This document shows positions 10,613 to 22,610 of a stretch of DNA of 64,000 bases, in pieces. The position numbers and the translations under genes are program-made. The stretch is from Xiphydria camelus (taxonomy: Eukaryota > Arthropoda > Insecta > Hymenoptera > Xiphydriidae): positions 3,107,501-3,171,500 of the forward strand of contig OY783193.1 of assembly GCA_963678675.1 (NCBI GenBank), written 5' to 3'. The notes under the pieces were generated by a model that worked only from the letters and a program-made list of their open reading frames with translations, made no database searches and was not told where the DNA came from. Within the stretch, counting starts at the first letter, position 1. Each line of letters begins with the position of its first letter.

Positions 10613-12880
10613 GTGGACACTGTAGATCTACGGGGGTGCGCAGATATATGTAGTTAAAGATCCGTTCAGTCAAACGGGAGGAAGTAATTGTTTTTGTTCT
10701 CAACTTCCCCCGACATTGTCGCGAAAGTTTCGCCCTATTCGGCAAATCCGTAATACTATACGTGAAGGCTGCTTCTCGGGAAGCTCGAAACAACGACGCG
10801 AGTTCCCACTGTGAGAGACGCGCCTGAAATTCTCCCGAAAGCGTTGTCGTATACTGGCACATGAAATCTTAAGATTATCTTTCAAGGTTTTGCCAAAAAT
10901 CGAAATATTGTATTTACGTTTTTTTTTTTCAGCATTGAAATTTTCAGTCCGATGTAATTTGTTCCCATAAGAAGACCTTTTAATACATTACCTTTTCTCC
11001 CCCTCTTTGGGGCGTGACATTTGTTGCGAAAGAAAAATGAAGATACCCCGGAGGAAAGGCGGAAGGACGACGAAGCAAAAAGTGTCTCCGCTCGAAACGG
11101 AATGTCACATCGGCTTTACCAGGACTCGTACCCCTCCATATGGATATGTATGTACATACATATGTACGCATACGCGCGAATGTTACGAGGTTGAGGATGC
11201 GAGCATTCGGCACCTGATCCACCGTCCGTCCTGCGCTCTCTATTCCCCGTACTCTCGTTTCGACGCGAGAATATCTGCTGATATCACCTCGCGCCAGCTG
11301 GAAGGAGAAGTTTTCTCCCTTCCTCGATCCACGCTCGAGCGCAGCTTACACCAGGACGCTCGGTATCCACGCGACGACGGAGCTTTCATTCGCGTCAGTA
11401 CTAACGTATATGTAGATTCTTGGAAGGAGGCGTGAAAGGGCAATTCAAAACGCTTCCGTCATATCCGGCGAAGCGAGACGGTGTTTTGATGAAGAACATG
11501 AGAAACGTCGATATGTGAATTCCGCGAAGCGATTCATCCGTATCGAGTGAAAGAAGTGGACCGATTTTATCATTTGTTCGAATAGAACTGCGTGTGCGAT
11601 TCCAGAAGATTGAAAACATTTCGTATGCGCGACTATTTCAACTGAAAGAACTTATATGAGAAACATAAAGACATACGAAAAATACGACGATGTTGATACC
11701 TAATCGAATTCGATGCGCGCTCAGTTGAAAAAAAAAAAAAAACTACAGAAAGGACGACACCTAAACTTTCTCTAAACTTCTTCCACAAAGACGCCGCCCC
11801 GTCGATAATAACGCGCAGAAGCCGGGGTGAGGGACGCTGGAAAGGGTGCAAGAACAAACAGGGGTGTCTCTCTTCGACTACATCGAACGTCGTTTCGTCG
11901 CAAGGGATCCTTTTTGGTCGCATTACACAACACGAGAAGACAACTTCCCTCCGACTTGTTTTTCCACGAGTAACTTTCTCCAGTCTACCCGGAGGATGGG
12001 GGACGGACGGAGGCGTAGGCGGAACGGTGGAAGGGTGTCGATTCCGCCTCACGGTTAATTCTCCGAAGAAAAGCCGATAGCGGGTCAAGGCGGGTCTATG
12101 TATGTGCAAAGAATTCCGCGATACGGCCGGGGCACGGGGCTGAAACGGCGCGAGCAACAAGTATAACTACCCGCTCTCACCATCCCCTTTCGCACTGTAC
12201 GCCGGTCGATAGTCCCGCCCCGGTCGCGTTCCAAGGGTGCGAAGCCACCCTTAATTCGACTTCACTACAGCTACACTGCCCTTCGCGTGATGGGAGGAGG
12301 CGTTCAAAGGACGCAACCTGCGCCCCCTTCCTCATCCGGGATTCATCCGCCAAACGGTTTCGCAACGGTTGCGAGGTCTTCACCCGGTCTCCGGTTCGCG
12401 TGAATTCCGGGTCCCGGAAAAGGAAGCACGAAGAAAAAAAAGCCCGCGTGCGTCATCTTGAATCGAAGCGCCACAGTGGTTCCATCGCCCGTGTTTGGTT
12501 CCTTTGATCCTGGAGCCAAAGTGCACTTGGCGCGTGCTCCGTGGTCTCGTGGGCTCTTTCGTCTTGGCTTATTTTCTTTTTCTCGTCGGGGGACAGTTTT
12601 CTTTCGCGTATACACGGGAACCTTTTAGCGGTTCGGGGTTGAGCCTCTTTCGAACCAATTGCCGGGAATTTACCTTCCCTTGTAGCTTTTTCTCGGGGAT
12701 ACTTCAAGATGAACCATGTATTATAAAGCCCTATTGCTAATTGTATCCTATAAGTCTCCTTATCGTATCTACAATTTTTAATAATACGCATTCTCGCTTG
12801 TATCGATGCTTTGAAAAGCTAAAAATTAAAATTTTTTAAATCGAGCTTTTGATCGCCCTGTGTCTGCTGTATTTTTTGTT
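10613..12880. other. No gene seen
   Basis: CpG-rich DNA with overlapping short frames on both strands, including a 175-codon minus-strand frame at 11633-12160 without any family signature. Nothing I can support as an exon, RNA gene or repeat. Confidence 0.4.
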
Positions 12881-12884
12881 TTAA

Positions 12885-13020
12885 GTTAATTCCGAAAATC
12901 ATGAACTTGTTGAGGAAATCTCAAAGGAAAAACGAGGTACATAAAATCGCTGATGTCTTATATTTGTTTCGAGATGTCGACATAATAACCGGGCTTTTCG
13001 TAATTGGCGCGAAAAATTAT
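12885..13020 (+). repeat. Dispersed repeat, copy B (relic with coding-like translation)
   Basis: The + strand contains TTCCGAAAATCATGAAC, TGAGGAAATCTCAAAGGAAA and a segment translating as HKIADVLYLFRDVDIITGLF. The minus strand at 50230-50420 encodes HRIADIVYFLRDTDPITVLF, and the + strand at 41439 carries a diverged version. So this is one of three copies of one dispersed family. A stop near 13022 and small deletions break the frame here. It may be a dead transposon fragment or gene relic; I do not recognise the protein. Confidence 0.55.
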
Positions 13021-13330
13021 ATAAAATAGGGAAGTTTTAAGCGATCGATTACAGAGATTTCGATTTTTAGCAGGTACTTTTTCTGCGATCCTCTCCCGTT
13101 CATTATCAAAGTCCAGTCCACAAATTCCAAAGGAGTACCTAGAGTAAGTCGCGTCGGTGGGAAAACTCGTCGAGTGCTCTGCAAGCATCTGCCAACAAGA
13201 TTTTGAGTGCCGGTTCGCGTCCCTTTTTAAAAAGCACATGCACTTCAGTTACTGAAGTTGGCCGCTCGACAAGGCATAATACGAGGGTTAATGCTATCGC
13301 CACTGCCACCCCTACCGTTACTCTCGATTC

Positions 13331-13453
13331 GCGAGCAATAGGACTTTCCGTGTATATATAAACGTGGCCGGCCTCTCAACAGTGGTGGAGCCCACCTGTT
13401 GCTAGGCCTATATGCGCCCTACGTATATCTACGTTTATACCGTACGATTGCTC
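13331..13453. repeat. Imperfect hairpin with nested palindrome
   Basis: GAGCAATAGG..TATATAAACG on the left is mirrored by CGTTTATACCG..ATTGCTC on the right. The core GGCC-CAACAGTGG is mirrored by CCACCTGTTG-GGCC. The TATATAAA at 13353 resembles a TATA box but is part of the palindrome. Confidence 0.6.
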
Positions 13454-13548
13454 CACCGCAGTTGCATAATAACGCGCGAAACGATAGGACCGTTATTGAA
13501 GTCATGCGCTCTCCAGCAAATAGTTGATCGATGGTATTTGATGACAGT

Positions 13549-13726
13549 AAGGTAGACCGAGGCGAATCGGATCACAGATCCATATTTCTTAGAGCGTGTT
13601 AAAAATGAGCGTTTCGATCGTTCCTTTCCCTTGAAGTAATACGAACGATTGAAATGCTCATTTTCACGACGATTTAAGAAATAGGTATAGATCTATGAGA
13701 TCTCCGATTCGCCTTGGTCTACCCTT
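13549..13726. mobile_element. MITE, AAGGTAGACCGAGGCGAATC family, copy 1
   Basis: The palindromic element starts AAGGTAGACCGAGGCGAATC and ends GATTCGCCTTGGTCTACCCTT, with ATGAGCGTTTCGATCG and CGAACGATTGAAATGCTCAT facing each other inside. A second copy is at 16853-17054. No coding capacity. Confidence 0.8.
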
Positions 13727-14089
13727 GTTGATCATGCGATATCGCTTCGGGTGGTCTATTTTTCGAAACCCGACAGGACGATTCAGAATCTCACGTGCGG
13801 CGATCTACCGGATAGGAAAAAAAAAGAGCAAACTCATTCGAGCGAAAAGCAATTTTGCAATTTCCAATTTAAATGATAATCCACGGAAGTATCGCTGGAA
13901 TGCCTCTGCAGGTATTGGGATAAAATTGGACACGGAGGTGATGGCGAGAGATATTCGAACACGCGAAATAAATGTACATAATTATGTATTGGCATTACAT
14001 ACTTCCACTATTTCGCTCTCCGCGTATAGTTCATTTATTTGTCTTAGGCAATTCGGGTCTGGAAAAGCATCGAGCACGCGATTCGTGAT

Positions 14090-14316
14090 ACACTGAGAAA
14101 AAAATGTACTTGTGATCGAAATAAACGTACCTTGGGATAGTCCCAAGAGCGTATTTATTCGATTTAAATGAATATTGGTTGGACGCAAATATTAGATTAT
14201 TGGATTAATTAGATGTTATTTGAATCAAATCGATATTCATTTAAATCGAATGAATACGCTCTTGGGACTATCAAAAGGCACGTTTATTTCGATCAAGTAC
14301 ATTTTTTCCTCAGTGT
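14090..14316. mobile_element. Palindromic MITE with ACACTGAG ends
   Basis: Starts ACACTGAGAAAAAAATGTAC and ends GTACATTTTTTCCTCAGTGT. The arms are almost perfect reverse complements for about 90 bp, sharing CTTGGGACTATC, GCGTATTTATTCGATTTAAA and CGTTTATTTCGATC, around a centre near 14200. A typical two-arm MITE with no coding capacity. The terminal octamer is shared by several otherwise different elements here (17055, 51782, 34854 end), suggesting one transposase mobilised them. Confidence 0.85.
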
Positions 14317-15676
14317 GTCTATAAATCCGCATGCAAACGAAAACACCCTATAGGCGGGCTCCGATATATATAATATTAATATTTCCTTCTAATGTGCGGC
14401 AATTTAGCTATTAATCATCGGCGGTCAATATTGACGGTGACGCGGCGCGAATGAATACCTATAAACATTTATATGCACATGCGTTGTACGTATGTACATA
14501 CATACCCAGCGTTTGACACGTCGCATCTCATCGTCCGCGCCAACAAATTGTAAAATAGCTCTAGATTCTAATATTTCAAAATATATTTTATTTAATTTAC
14601 ATAGATATCAAATGACGGAGAAATACACTTTTGATCAAGCTGTAGGAATTTTTTTCACAGAGTAGAAATGTTGAGAAATCACAGAGAAGTATTATAATAG
14701 TACGAGTACATATGTATGTGTATATAAATAGGGCAAACTCACACGATCAATACACGACGTGTACGTAATTTCTGCGACAATCAAATTTTACGAGAATATC
14801 GGAAATGTTCGTCCCTTTTCTGCCCTGCGGTTCGCTCGAATTTTGGCTCGAAATCGCTGTACAGTAATTTGTCCTGGGTCACTCAAATTTATGTGTGTAT
14901 GCATTTTAATTGGACACTCTCGCCGCGGCGCGATCCATTGGCTGCGGCAGCTTGTCGCTTTCAGGATTAAACCCACCCCGGATGTGCTTACTTGCTCTCA
15001 TCGAATTACCGGGGCTTTTTATCGTCACGTTTGAATCGCTGCAAGAATTTGAGCGAGTTCATTTTTTATAGCGGAAAATTATTTGAATTTTCTTGCAGGC
15101 GAAAATTTCGTAATTCGAATTTTTGGAAAACCGAGTATCGTAATCAATACTACACTTCTCTCCGGCGATTACACATTCGAAAGCCCATCTTTTCGTAAAT
15201 GCATTTCTGTTATGCACCTTTTTATTTCTAAAAACACTAGCATAAAGGAAATTTCGTGTATGAAATAACAGCTTCGAAGTTGGTCAATTTAAAGTTTCCC
15301 CGGCAAAGCAATTTCACGATTTTAACAAGTTTGAAATTCGAGCTCAGCGCCACGCTACCGGATACCGCGACACAAATACGATACAGAGGAACGAAGCAGG
15401 ATATTCTCGATCCAATCTGTCGACCCTCTTCTCGAATTTGTTACCTCGCATTGAGAATCTCTCAGCTACCGTATAAACTCGACTCCGGAGTCACCGCGGT
15501 GTGAACCCCTCCCGGGAGGAAGGCGTGAAATTGGACTGCTGCACCAAGGTTCGAGAGTCGAAATCGTTCGAGGAACTGATGCGCCGGTGGAGACTCATTT
15601 AAATGTACTTTTCGTCACTCAGTGCGTAAAACTCGGTTTCACGGGCGTCCTCAGCCCCGTCAACCTCGTATTTCAC
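14317..15676. other. No gene seen
   Basis: AT-rich to about 14760, then mixed. Open frames below 92 codons only, with none recognisable. Confidence 0.4.
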
Positions 15677-15812
15677 ACTTAGTGACAAAAAATAGAATTC
15701 GTTATAAGGGCGTTTCGCGTCGTTTTAACTCGTGTGATTGCCTCTTCACACTCTTTAAAAACGGCGCTTCACGCCCTTATAACGAAAATATCTATTTCAG
15801 TGCAACACTCCG
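15677..15812. repeat. Hairpin element, CGTTATAAGGGCG stem
   Basis: CGTTATAAGGGCG (15703) is mirrored exactly by CGCCCTTATAACG (15771), with weaker pairing outward (ACACTTAGTGAC versus CAGTGCAACACT) and inward (TCGTTTTAA versus TTTAAAAACG). Probably a small MITE of about 135 bp. Confidence 0.65.
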
Positions 15813-16852
15813 GATTCGCCGGAAACCCGTGACGTATACGTTGTCTCGAAATTTCCACGAATCGATTCGCCGAAGGGTCGACCGGTTCCCTCGTCGCGAA
15901 TTCGGCTCTCGCCGTTTTCCTGCGGCACGCGAGAACCTCTCGTCCCGACTTTACGGGGGTAAGGTTATACGGGTACTCCCACAGGGACATACGTTTGGGG
16001 TGGCAGAGAAGGAGAGAGGGGGGGGGGCACTGGTGCGCACCTGTACGCGCGAGAGACCGCGATGGTAGCTTTACATCGAAAATGTGCGCCATCCCCTCGG
16101 GACTGACTCCAAGAAAGGAAGTTTCGGTAAATGCGAGCTTAATGCCGGATCGACCTACGGCGAAGGCCACCTTTAGCTTCCGCTTCTTCTCGTCCTCCTC
16201 CTCCCCTTCCTTCTCTTCCTCCTTCCAGCTATCCCCTTGTGCCGCCCTTTAATTATCGAATTCTCTCACCTTCGTATGTTTCTTTCAAATTTCGTGCTCC
16301 GATTTCGAAACGCGCCACCCCGAAAAGTTCTTCACTTCCGGCTCGAGCCAAATCTCTTACCCTCGGATGAGGATCGCTCTTAGAATTCGCCGGGTGAATT
16401 ATCGCCAGACATCGCGTCTCTCTGTAATAGAGTTTACGTGATCTACCGGGTGGAACTAGCGCGATAGAGGAATAATCACGAAGCCAATCAGGCATCGGAG
16501 TGACTATCAGCTCCCTTTTTTACGCTCCGCTCCTCCTCTATCGCATTTCGCAAGGAAGTGTAAGGAGAAACTCCTCGTCGATCGACCTACTTTTTTTTCT
16601 ATCCCATCGATCTTCCCATACAAGTTTCGCGAACGTGATCACGCACAGTTCCCTCTGCAGGGTAAGAGTGCGGATTGCAGTAATGATTTAGTGCCTTGGT
16701 GCGGTAACGATCCAAGCGCACGTAGGTAGTTCACTTCAATAATGATTGTCTCGTTACCTTTTAATTGAGATTGGTACAGAATGTTGTACCTATAGGTCGA
16801 AATGTAACCTTCCAGAATGTCATCATATCCAGGTCAAGCTAAAACTCGACAG
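15813..16852. other. No gene seen
   Basis: CpG-rich, with a G9 run at 16018-16027 and a CTC/TCC-rich patch at 16190-16240. Short opposing frames only. Confidence 0.4.
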
Positions 16853-17054
16853 AGTAGACCGAAGCGAATCGGATGAAAGGGCGAATCGAATCATAAATTC
16901 GTATTTTTTAAATCAAATTGAAAATGAGCGTCTCGATCGTTCGCATTACATCGTTTCTCTCCAATGAAGTAATACGGATAATCAGAATGCTCTCTCATTT
17001 TCACCATGATCTGAGAAATATGGATCTGTGATTCGATTCGCCTCGATCTACCCT
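16853..17054. mobile_element. MITE, GTAGACCGARGCGAATCG family, copy 2
   Basis: Starts AGTAGACCGAAGCGAATCG and ends CGATTCGCCTCGATCTACCCT. The interior shares AAAATGAGCGTCTCGATCGTT and GAAGTAATACG with the copy at 13549. It abuts the next element directly. Confidence 0.8.
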
Positions 17055-17285
17055 ACACTGAGGGAAGAGTTTATTTGTAGTTAATAAATGTACACTCGAT
17101 TATGACGAAAGAAATATTTCATTGGGCCCCAAGAAAAATGTATATTAAAATTCTAGGGGGATACCTCTTTTATTCAGACAGAAATAGAGTAATACCTAAT
17201 GGATATTTATTTGGCCCAAAGTCATATTTCTTTCATTATAATCAAGTATATGCGTACTAACTGTAAAAAACTGTTTTCTCAGTGT
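17055..17285. mobile_element. Palindromic MITE with ACACTGAG ends, next to another MITE
   Basis: Starts ACACTGAGGGAAGAG and ends CTGTTTTCTCAGTGT. The arms pair through GAAAGAAATAT and TTGGGCC. It begins at the exact last base of the preceding element, so one inserted at the edge of the other. Confidence 0.8.
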
Positions 17286-18452
17286 ATATGTATAACGACA
17301 CGATTATGACTGAAATAAATAAATTAGTTTTTTCATCCCACGTACGGTAAATATATGTATATCATTGGAATAATTCCTCCACTCTTGAAAACCGTTCGCG
17401 AGGTAAAACGACAGAGAATGACGGCGAAGGGAGGCGATTGTTGTTCCATTATAATATATGTACTGGTACAACGGATGAGCGATTTCCCGCGGATGACGGA
17501 TACCCGTAGCGCTTCTTTTCACAATATGTCCCTGTACCGTGACGAGGCTGAAGAGCGAGATGAATGTGGTAGGCGTTTGTTTTTTTTCCGGAGCGCTGAG
17601 GCGAGCCGCGCTGAGCTTTTCTCAAACACGTTTCTCCCCTCATTTTTCCACTCGTATGTGCCTTTAAATTCATCGATCGAATCCTGCGTGAGAAGCGCGC
17701 GTAAGTAATATTGTCAGATATTATTATACTCGCCTTGCCGCTAGATGGGGTTGCAAGATGATTCGCTCGGAAGAATCATCTTCCGGAGAGGTCTGCTGTC
17801 GGACAAATTTTCTTCCGTGGATTGAATTCGAGCTGGCTCGAGTCGTATAAATCCGCCAGCAAAAATGGAGGAGTAGAAAGGGCCATTACGTATTTGAGAG
17901 TCTCGTGGGATTTTCTCGGTACAGCGAGAAGCGCGCGTTTGCGTTCTCTTCCTCCATCTCTCCAATTCTCTCGTCTTCCGGCGAGAGAGATGAGGAAGCG
18001 GTTAAGAATCCAGCCGAGATTACTCTATATACGCGAAAGCGGATGGCTCCGTCGAGGGAGAATAGACCGCCGGTTCACCGAAACTTCCGGCTCTGCAATG
18101 GAGCACGGATGCTGGAGCTTCCGCGACCCTTGACATTAAACCTGTTCCACATAGTTGACCTAAATCATCTTGCGGTGTGACCCTCGCGCGTGTCATTCGC
18201 GAATTGCATTGGTTCTCCCGTCGAGTTATGGTGGTCGTTGGAGTGGGTGTTCGTGTAGGAGGCGTGGGTACCTACGTGTACGGAATTATCTGTCTGACTC
18301 TATCTTTAGTTCTCTAAATTCTCTATCCTCAGTCATCTGTCTGACTCTCGTTTTCTCACTTTCTCATTCTTTCTCGAATAATTGAATTTTATTCGAGCGA
18401 CATTTTCTCTCATTATGTCATAAAGAATAGAGCGCTAATTAATATTTCCTTT
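17286..18452. other. No gene seen
   Basis: Mixed DNA; frames of up to 117 codons overlap one another on both strands without motifs. Confidence 0.4.
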
Positions 18453-18706
18453 ACACCTAGGAAATACCCAGGTCTAGGTAAATACGAACTTGATACCAAA
18501 ATTAATTTGAGATGAATAGGAGTTTATTAACATTGAATAAAAGTCTAATTGAATGAAATAGATGTTCTACCGGGTTCGTACTCGATTAAAAATATACGCA
18601 AAACATTTATCAAATTCAAATAGACTTTTGGTCAATGTGAATAAATTCCTATTTATCTCTGATAAATTTTCGTATTAGGTTCGTATTCAACCAGAACCTT
18701 TCCCTC
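18453..18706. mobile_element. MITE, GGTCTAGTTGAATxxGAAC family, copy 2
   Basis: Left end ACACCTAGGAAATACCCAGG, right end CAACCAGAACCTTTCCCTCG. The interior GTTCGTACTCGATTAAAAA, CAAAACATTTATCAAATTC and GTGAATAAATTCCTATTTAT matches copies at 7106 and 62431. Confidence 0.8.
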
Positions 18707-21495
18707 GCTCTACCTCATGATTACACATACCTATATGTATATTGCAAAATAAAAAGTTCCTCAAACGCGAACATACTCATACATACATAAGCGTTCCGGC
18801 AATTCCGGAGCAATTGCTCGAGTAATTAATTCCCGCAGATCCGTTGTTGAATTTTGCACCGCAGACCGAGAGAGAATTCCATCGTTTGAATTGAGAGCGA
18901 ATTTCGCGGCGATACAACACATCCGTGATGCAGTATTTCATCGAATTAGCGCAGATACGCGCAAGGCGCGCGCGCGCGTGTGTGTGTGGCTGGCAAAAGC
19001 TCTCTCCCAAATTCGAGCAACATTTACTTAGTCTGGCAAACCCCGCAGTTCTTCTTTATAAACCCAAATGTCCGTCCGGCGTCCTCCGGAGAAAGTTGTT
19101 ATAGCCGAGAAAGTTCAAGCCTATATTTTTCTCCCTTTTTCATGTATAATACTGCGTACCCCGCGAAAACAGCAAAGTTTTCATAGCGAAGTCGCGCTTT
19201 CGGGATCCGCTTTCCACGATGGAATCCCACGAGCGTACGAACTCTCGCGCGCTTTACATTAGGCGGGAATTTGCGAGCTTCCGCCGCCACTCTCCCTCGA
19301 GGGGCGAGATGAAATCTCGGCGGTCCTGGAATGCGCGCGAATTAAGAGGAAGCTGGATCGTGGTGGCCATACATATGTAAAGGGGATCGATGTAATACCG
19401 AGATAAAGCTCAAAGATCGTATTTTCTAATAATTTGTTTTCATCGAAACGCAGCTACACCGCGATTTATTGTTCTTCTTATATCCCTGTCTTTCCTCCCC
19501 CGCTCTCCCGTCATCTCTCTTTAAGGACGTTCAAGGGCTGTAATCGTAACCAAAAGCTTAGTCGCTTGTTCCATACTCTTTCCCTATAGCGCGCCCCTCT
19601 TCATACTTTACAACTCTTAACGTAGACTGTACATACTAACACTAGGGTGATAGCCTGCGTCCTATATGTATACACTCATACTAGCGCACGCTGAAAGAAG
19701 CGAAGATCGCTGCTCTCCTTTTCATAGAGCGATGCGTTAAAAGTACTGTCAAGTTAAGTACTTTGAATTACAATTACGTAAAAACGGTATGGCTGTGTAT
19801 CCCTATCTTGTAATATGTCATTCCTAACATCATCATACATCATGTATTAGTTTTTTAGCAAAATATATTAACAATTTCTCCTGCTATAAATGAAAACAGC
19901 CTTCTAGCTTATGTTTTGTCTATACTTTGCATGTTAAAACTCCCAACTCTTTGAAAGTGAATATCTCCACTTTGGTATGGGGGACGGTTTTAATAATTTG
20001 ATGAATGTATAGATAGAACTATTAACAACATATGGTCCAAATTTCAAGCAAATGTATCGAAACTTGATTAGCCGATGAACCTCCTTAACCGACCATCACT
20101 CTGTTTTCCTACCGCGTGCCGAATGAAGGAGCGTGAAAATTGCATTTCTCTCGAGTGCCGCGTGCCATTCATTACGCTCGTTAATAGCTGCCCCAGCGGT
20201 CAGGCGAAAGGAAGCGCGTTCTCCTCCTCCGTCGGCGAGAGGAAATATTGTGTACTTACTGGCGAGGTTTGTATTTGGCGACTATACAAACTCCACATCA
20301 AGTGGCGAGATTCTTTCGTAACACAGTTTCTCGATACGGGGAATTGAGGATAACGTGTCGAAATTATCTCTAACCGCATTCCTCACCCACGAAAAGAACC
20401 CCGAACAATCCGGCGAGCTGGTAGAGGTATTCGAGGACGACGAAATATTCCGTCGAAATAAAACGCAACGTTGCATTATGTACGTCGCGTAACGACGGCA
20501 CGAGGGTGGGGCGAGAGTGACGGGGGATGGCCGCATGGTATCGTCGTTCCTCTCGCTCGAAACTGCAGCAGCCATTCGCGGAGCTTGTGCACCGTCTCGG
20601 AAACGAATAACGGTACCTATAGAAATGACAATTTTATTTCACCGGGGCTCGGGGCAGGATTTAATTAATCGGAGCGAGTTCTCGTCGAGGACCGGAAAGG
20701 GCGAAACAAAGAACTGGAAGAAGAAGAAGTGAGATGGACGGATAAATCGTTATCGTTACAGAGGAAGACTAAGAGAGGTCGAAAAGAAAATTCCTCAGTT
20801 ATCTATATTATATTCGAGGTCCTCTCCTTTCGTTCGCCCAACACTTTTCACCCCGAAGAGAGAAGCGGTGGCAACACTATATCAGAATTCGAGTCTCAAT
20901 CTCCTCCCATCCTCGTACAGCACCGTGTACCGAGTGCACAGCCGACCTTGAGCTCTCTGCACCCTCCCCCGTGCAATCTCATTTCCCCACCACACGCGCG
21001 GGCGTCTCTTTTACGACGACTCGTAACCGATATCACGTCGTATCGGGAAATTGATATGCATATGTGCCCGGGTTATATGACAGTACTCCTGGCGCTGAAA
21101 TTTTTCTTGTTACACCGTCGGAACGTGCGGCATTGCGTGACGTGCGGTGCATCGCATCAGCTCGAGTCATGGCAATGCGAAGGCCAAGGTTTCTCGCGTG
21201 TAATTACGCTAAGTGGCGGCGGCAGGCAACCTGACGTTACATGGTGTGGAAAGTTTCATAATGACCGCGTGGTGGCTCTCGCAGAATTTCTCTCGATCCT
21301 TTTTTTTTTCATTCCTCCCCTCTCTACTTTCGCGCGTGCATCGACCAATTGCGGTTTTCGTTCGCGTGTAATTATCATTCGTCAAAGTCAAATCGTCTTT
21401 GCATAATGTACAAACTTCTTCTCTCATTTCGTTACGCTCGCTGAGCGATTCTGACTTTTTAGCAGCTGCTAACGGCCGATCGGTTTGCCCGTCGA
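18707..21495. other. No gene seen; simple repeats only
   Basis: 2.8 kb with a (CG)n(TG)n microsatellite at 18967-18988 and an AT-rich unidentified patch at 19740-20075 that may be an old repeat. The 225-codon frame at 20729-21406 (+) has no recognisable domain and is probably chance. Confidence 0.4.
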
Positions 21496-21761
21496 CAATT
21501 GAAGGGCTTATTGGAAAAACGTGACAAGCCACATTCTGTTAAAAAATAAACAGTTTACTTTGTAGCAGTCCCCTGCATTTTCCTTTAATACTTTGAGATT
21601 GTAAACGTTAATATATGAACTAGAATACACCTGTTAAGAACACTGAGGGGTTATATTAATCAAATATGCATTTTACAGATATTTTTTACAACTTCAAAGC
21701 TCATCTTCTCAATAAAATGATTTTGTGGCTTGTCACATTTTTCCAATAAGCACTTCAATTG
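21496..21761. mobile_element. Inverted-repeat element, GAAGGGCTTATTGG ends
   Basis: The left end CAATTGAAGGGCTTATTGG..GTGACAAGCCACA is mirrored by TGTGGCTTGTCAC..CCAATAAGCACTTCAATTG. Inverted ends of about 38 bp with few mismatches enclose an AT-rich core without a coding frame. Confidence 0.8.
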
Positions 21762-21765
21762 AACA

Positions 21766-22011
21766 GGTGAGTGGATGAAGGTGTTGCGTAACATTTTTTT
21801 ATAAAAAATGAGATCACTCAGTGGATGAAAGTGTTATGTCCGAATGTAACTTCTGGTAAATCTTGAATAGCTCTAATGCCATTCAAAACCCAGGATCTTA
21901 TACATGGAGTATTTTTAGTATGCCATATGTCTGCTGTATGGAAGGCCACCTACAAACTCAAATATCTCAGAATCAACTTTTTGTTACATAACACCTTCAA
22001 TTCGCTCACCT
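21766..22011. mobile_element. Inverted-repeat element, GGTGAGTGGATGAAGGTGTT ends
   Basis: Starts GGTGAGTGGATGAAGGTGTT-GCGTAACA and ends TGTTACATAACACCTTCAATTCGCTCACC. Part of the left end (AGTGGATGAAAGTGTTATG) is repeated directly at 21820. It lies five bases from the previous element and continues its outer sequence (TTGAACAGG), so the two may be related or nested. Confidence 0.7.
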
Positions 22012-22577
22012 CTTCAAGTCGTAAGTCCGACAGCGCGAGCGATCGAACGAGTGTGCTTTGGAGTGGTTACTCTCGCGATTTGACGTGGGTATGCCTATAT
22101 ATCCCGAAAAACGTCCGCCGTCGATGATCGATGAGCATTTTCATAATTAAAATTATTGGTTGGTTCGTACTCGGTGTCTATGTTGAACCGCACGGTCAGC
22201 TCATCGACGTATATACCTGCATATACGTATACCGTTGGCCAGTGTTAATGGTTGGGATAGGTTAGGACGGGATTGCTCCAATACTGTGATTTATGAGCAT
22301 TTATTTGCGTATGCATGAGAGGCTACATCGATTGTGCTACATCCATACATCTAATTTGTATGCTTCGTATACAGCCATTTGAATATCGCGCTCTTAAATA
22401 TTCGATGATATTTCTAAAAAGAGCTGACTTTCACAGTTACGTGCATGTGCAATTTTCTCTCGAGCTTTTTCTCGACCAGAGGCTTCGGACGTTATCAAAA
22501 ATCGCCACCGAATTTTACAAGTAACTATTTCCTCCTTTTATAATTTCTTACGCTTTTCACGGCAGAGACTATTTTCT
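22012..22577. other. No gene seen
   Basis: Mixed DNA with palindromic GTATATACCTGCATATAC near 22208. Nothing recognised. Confidence 0.4.
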
Positions 22578-22610
22578 GTAACCGCGTCTCTCGCTCTTCC
22601 ACAGGTAAGT
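22578..22610 (+). promoter_or_regulatory. Candidate recursive splice (ratchet) site
   Basis: A pyrimidine-rich tract (GTCTCTCGCTCTTCC) ends in ACAG, immediately followed by GTAAGT, so an acceptor and a consensus donor abut at 22604/22605 and would regenerate a 5' splice site after joining. TGTAAC about 25 bases upstream could serve as branch point. Juxtaposed acceptor-donor sites of this kind are known from long introns of insects. Position fits a very long + strand intron starting at 2455. Inferred from sequence only. Confidence 0.4.

Noticed and set aside
13353..13380. TATATAAA with an initiator-like TCAACAGT about 25 bases on
   Set aside because: Both motifs are parts of an imperfect palindrome; no leader or exon follows.
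20729..21406. 225-codon open frame on the + strand
   Set aside because: No recognisable family; mixture of Ser/Pro/His/Cys without pattern; antisense frame also open.
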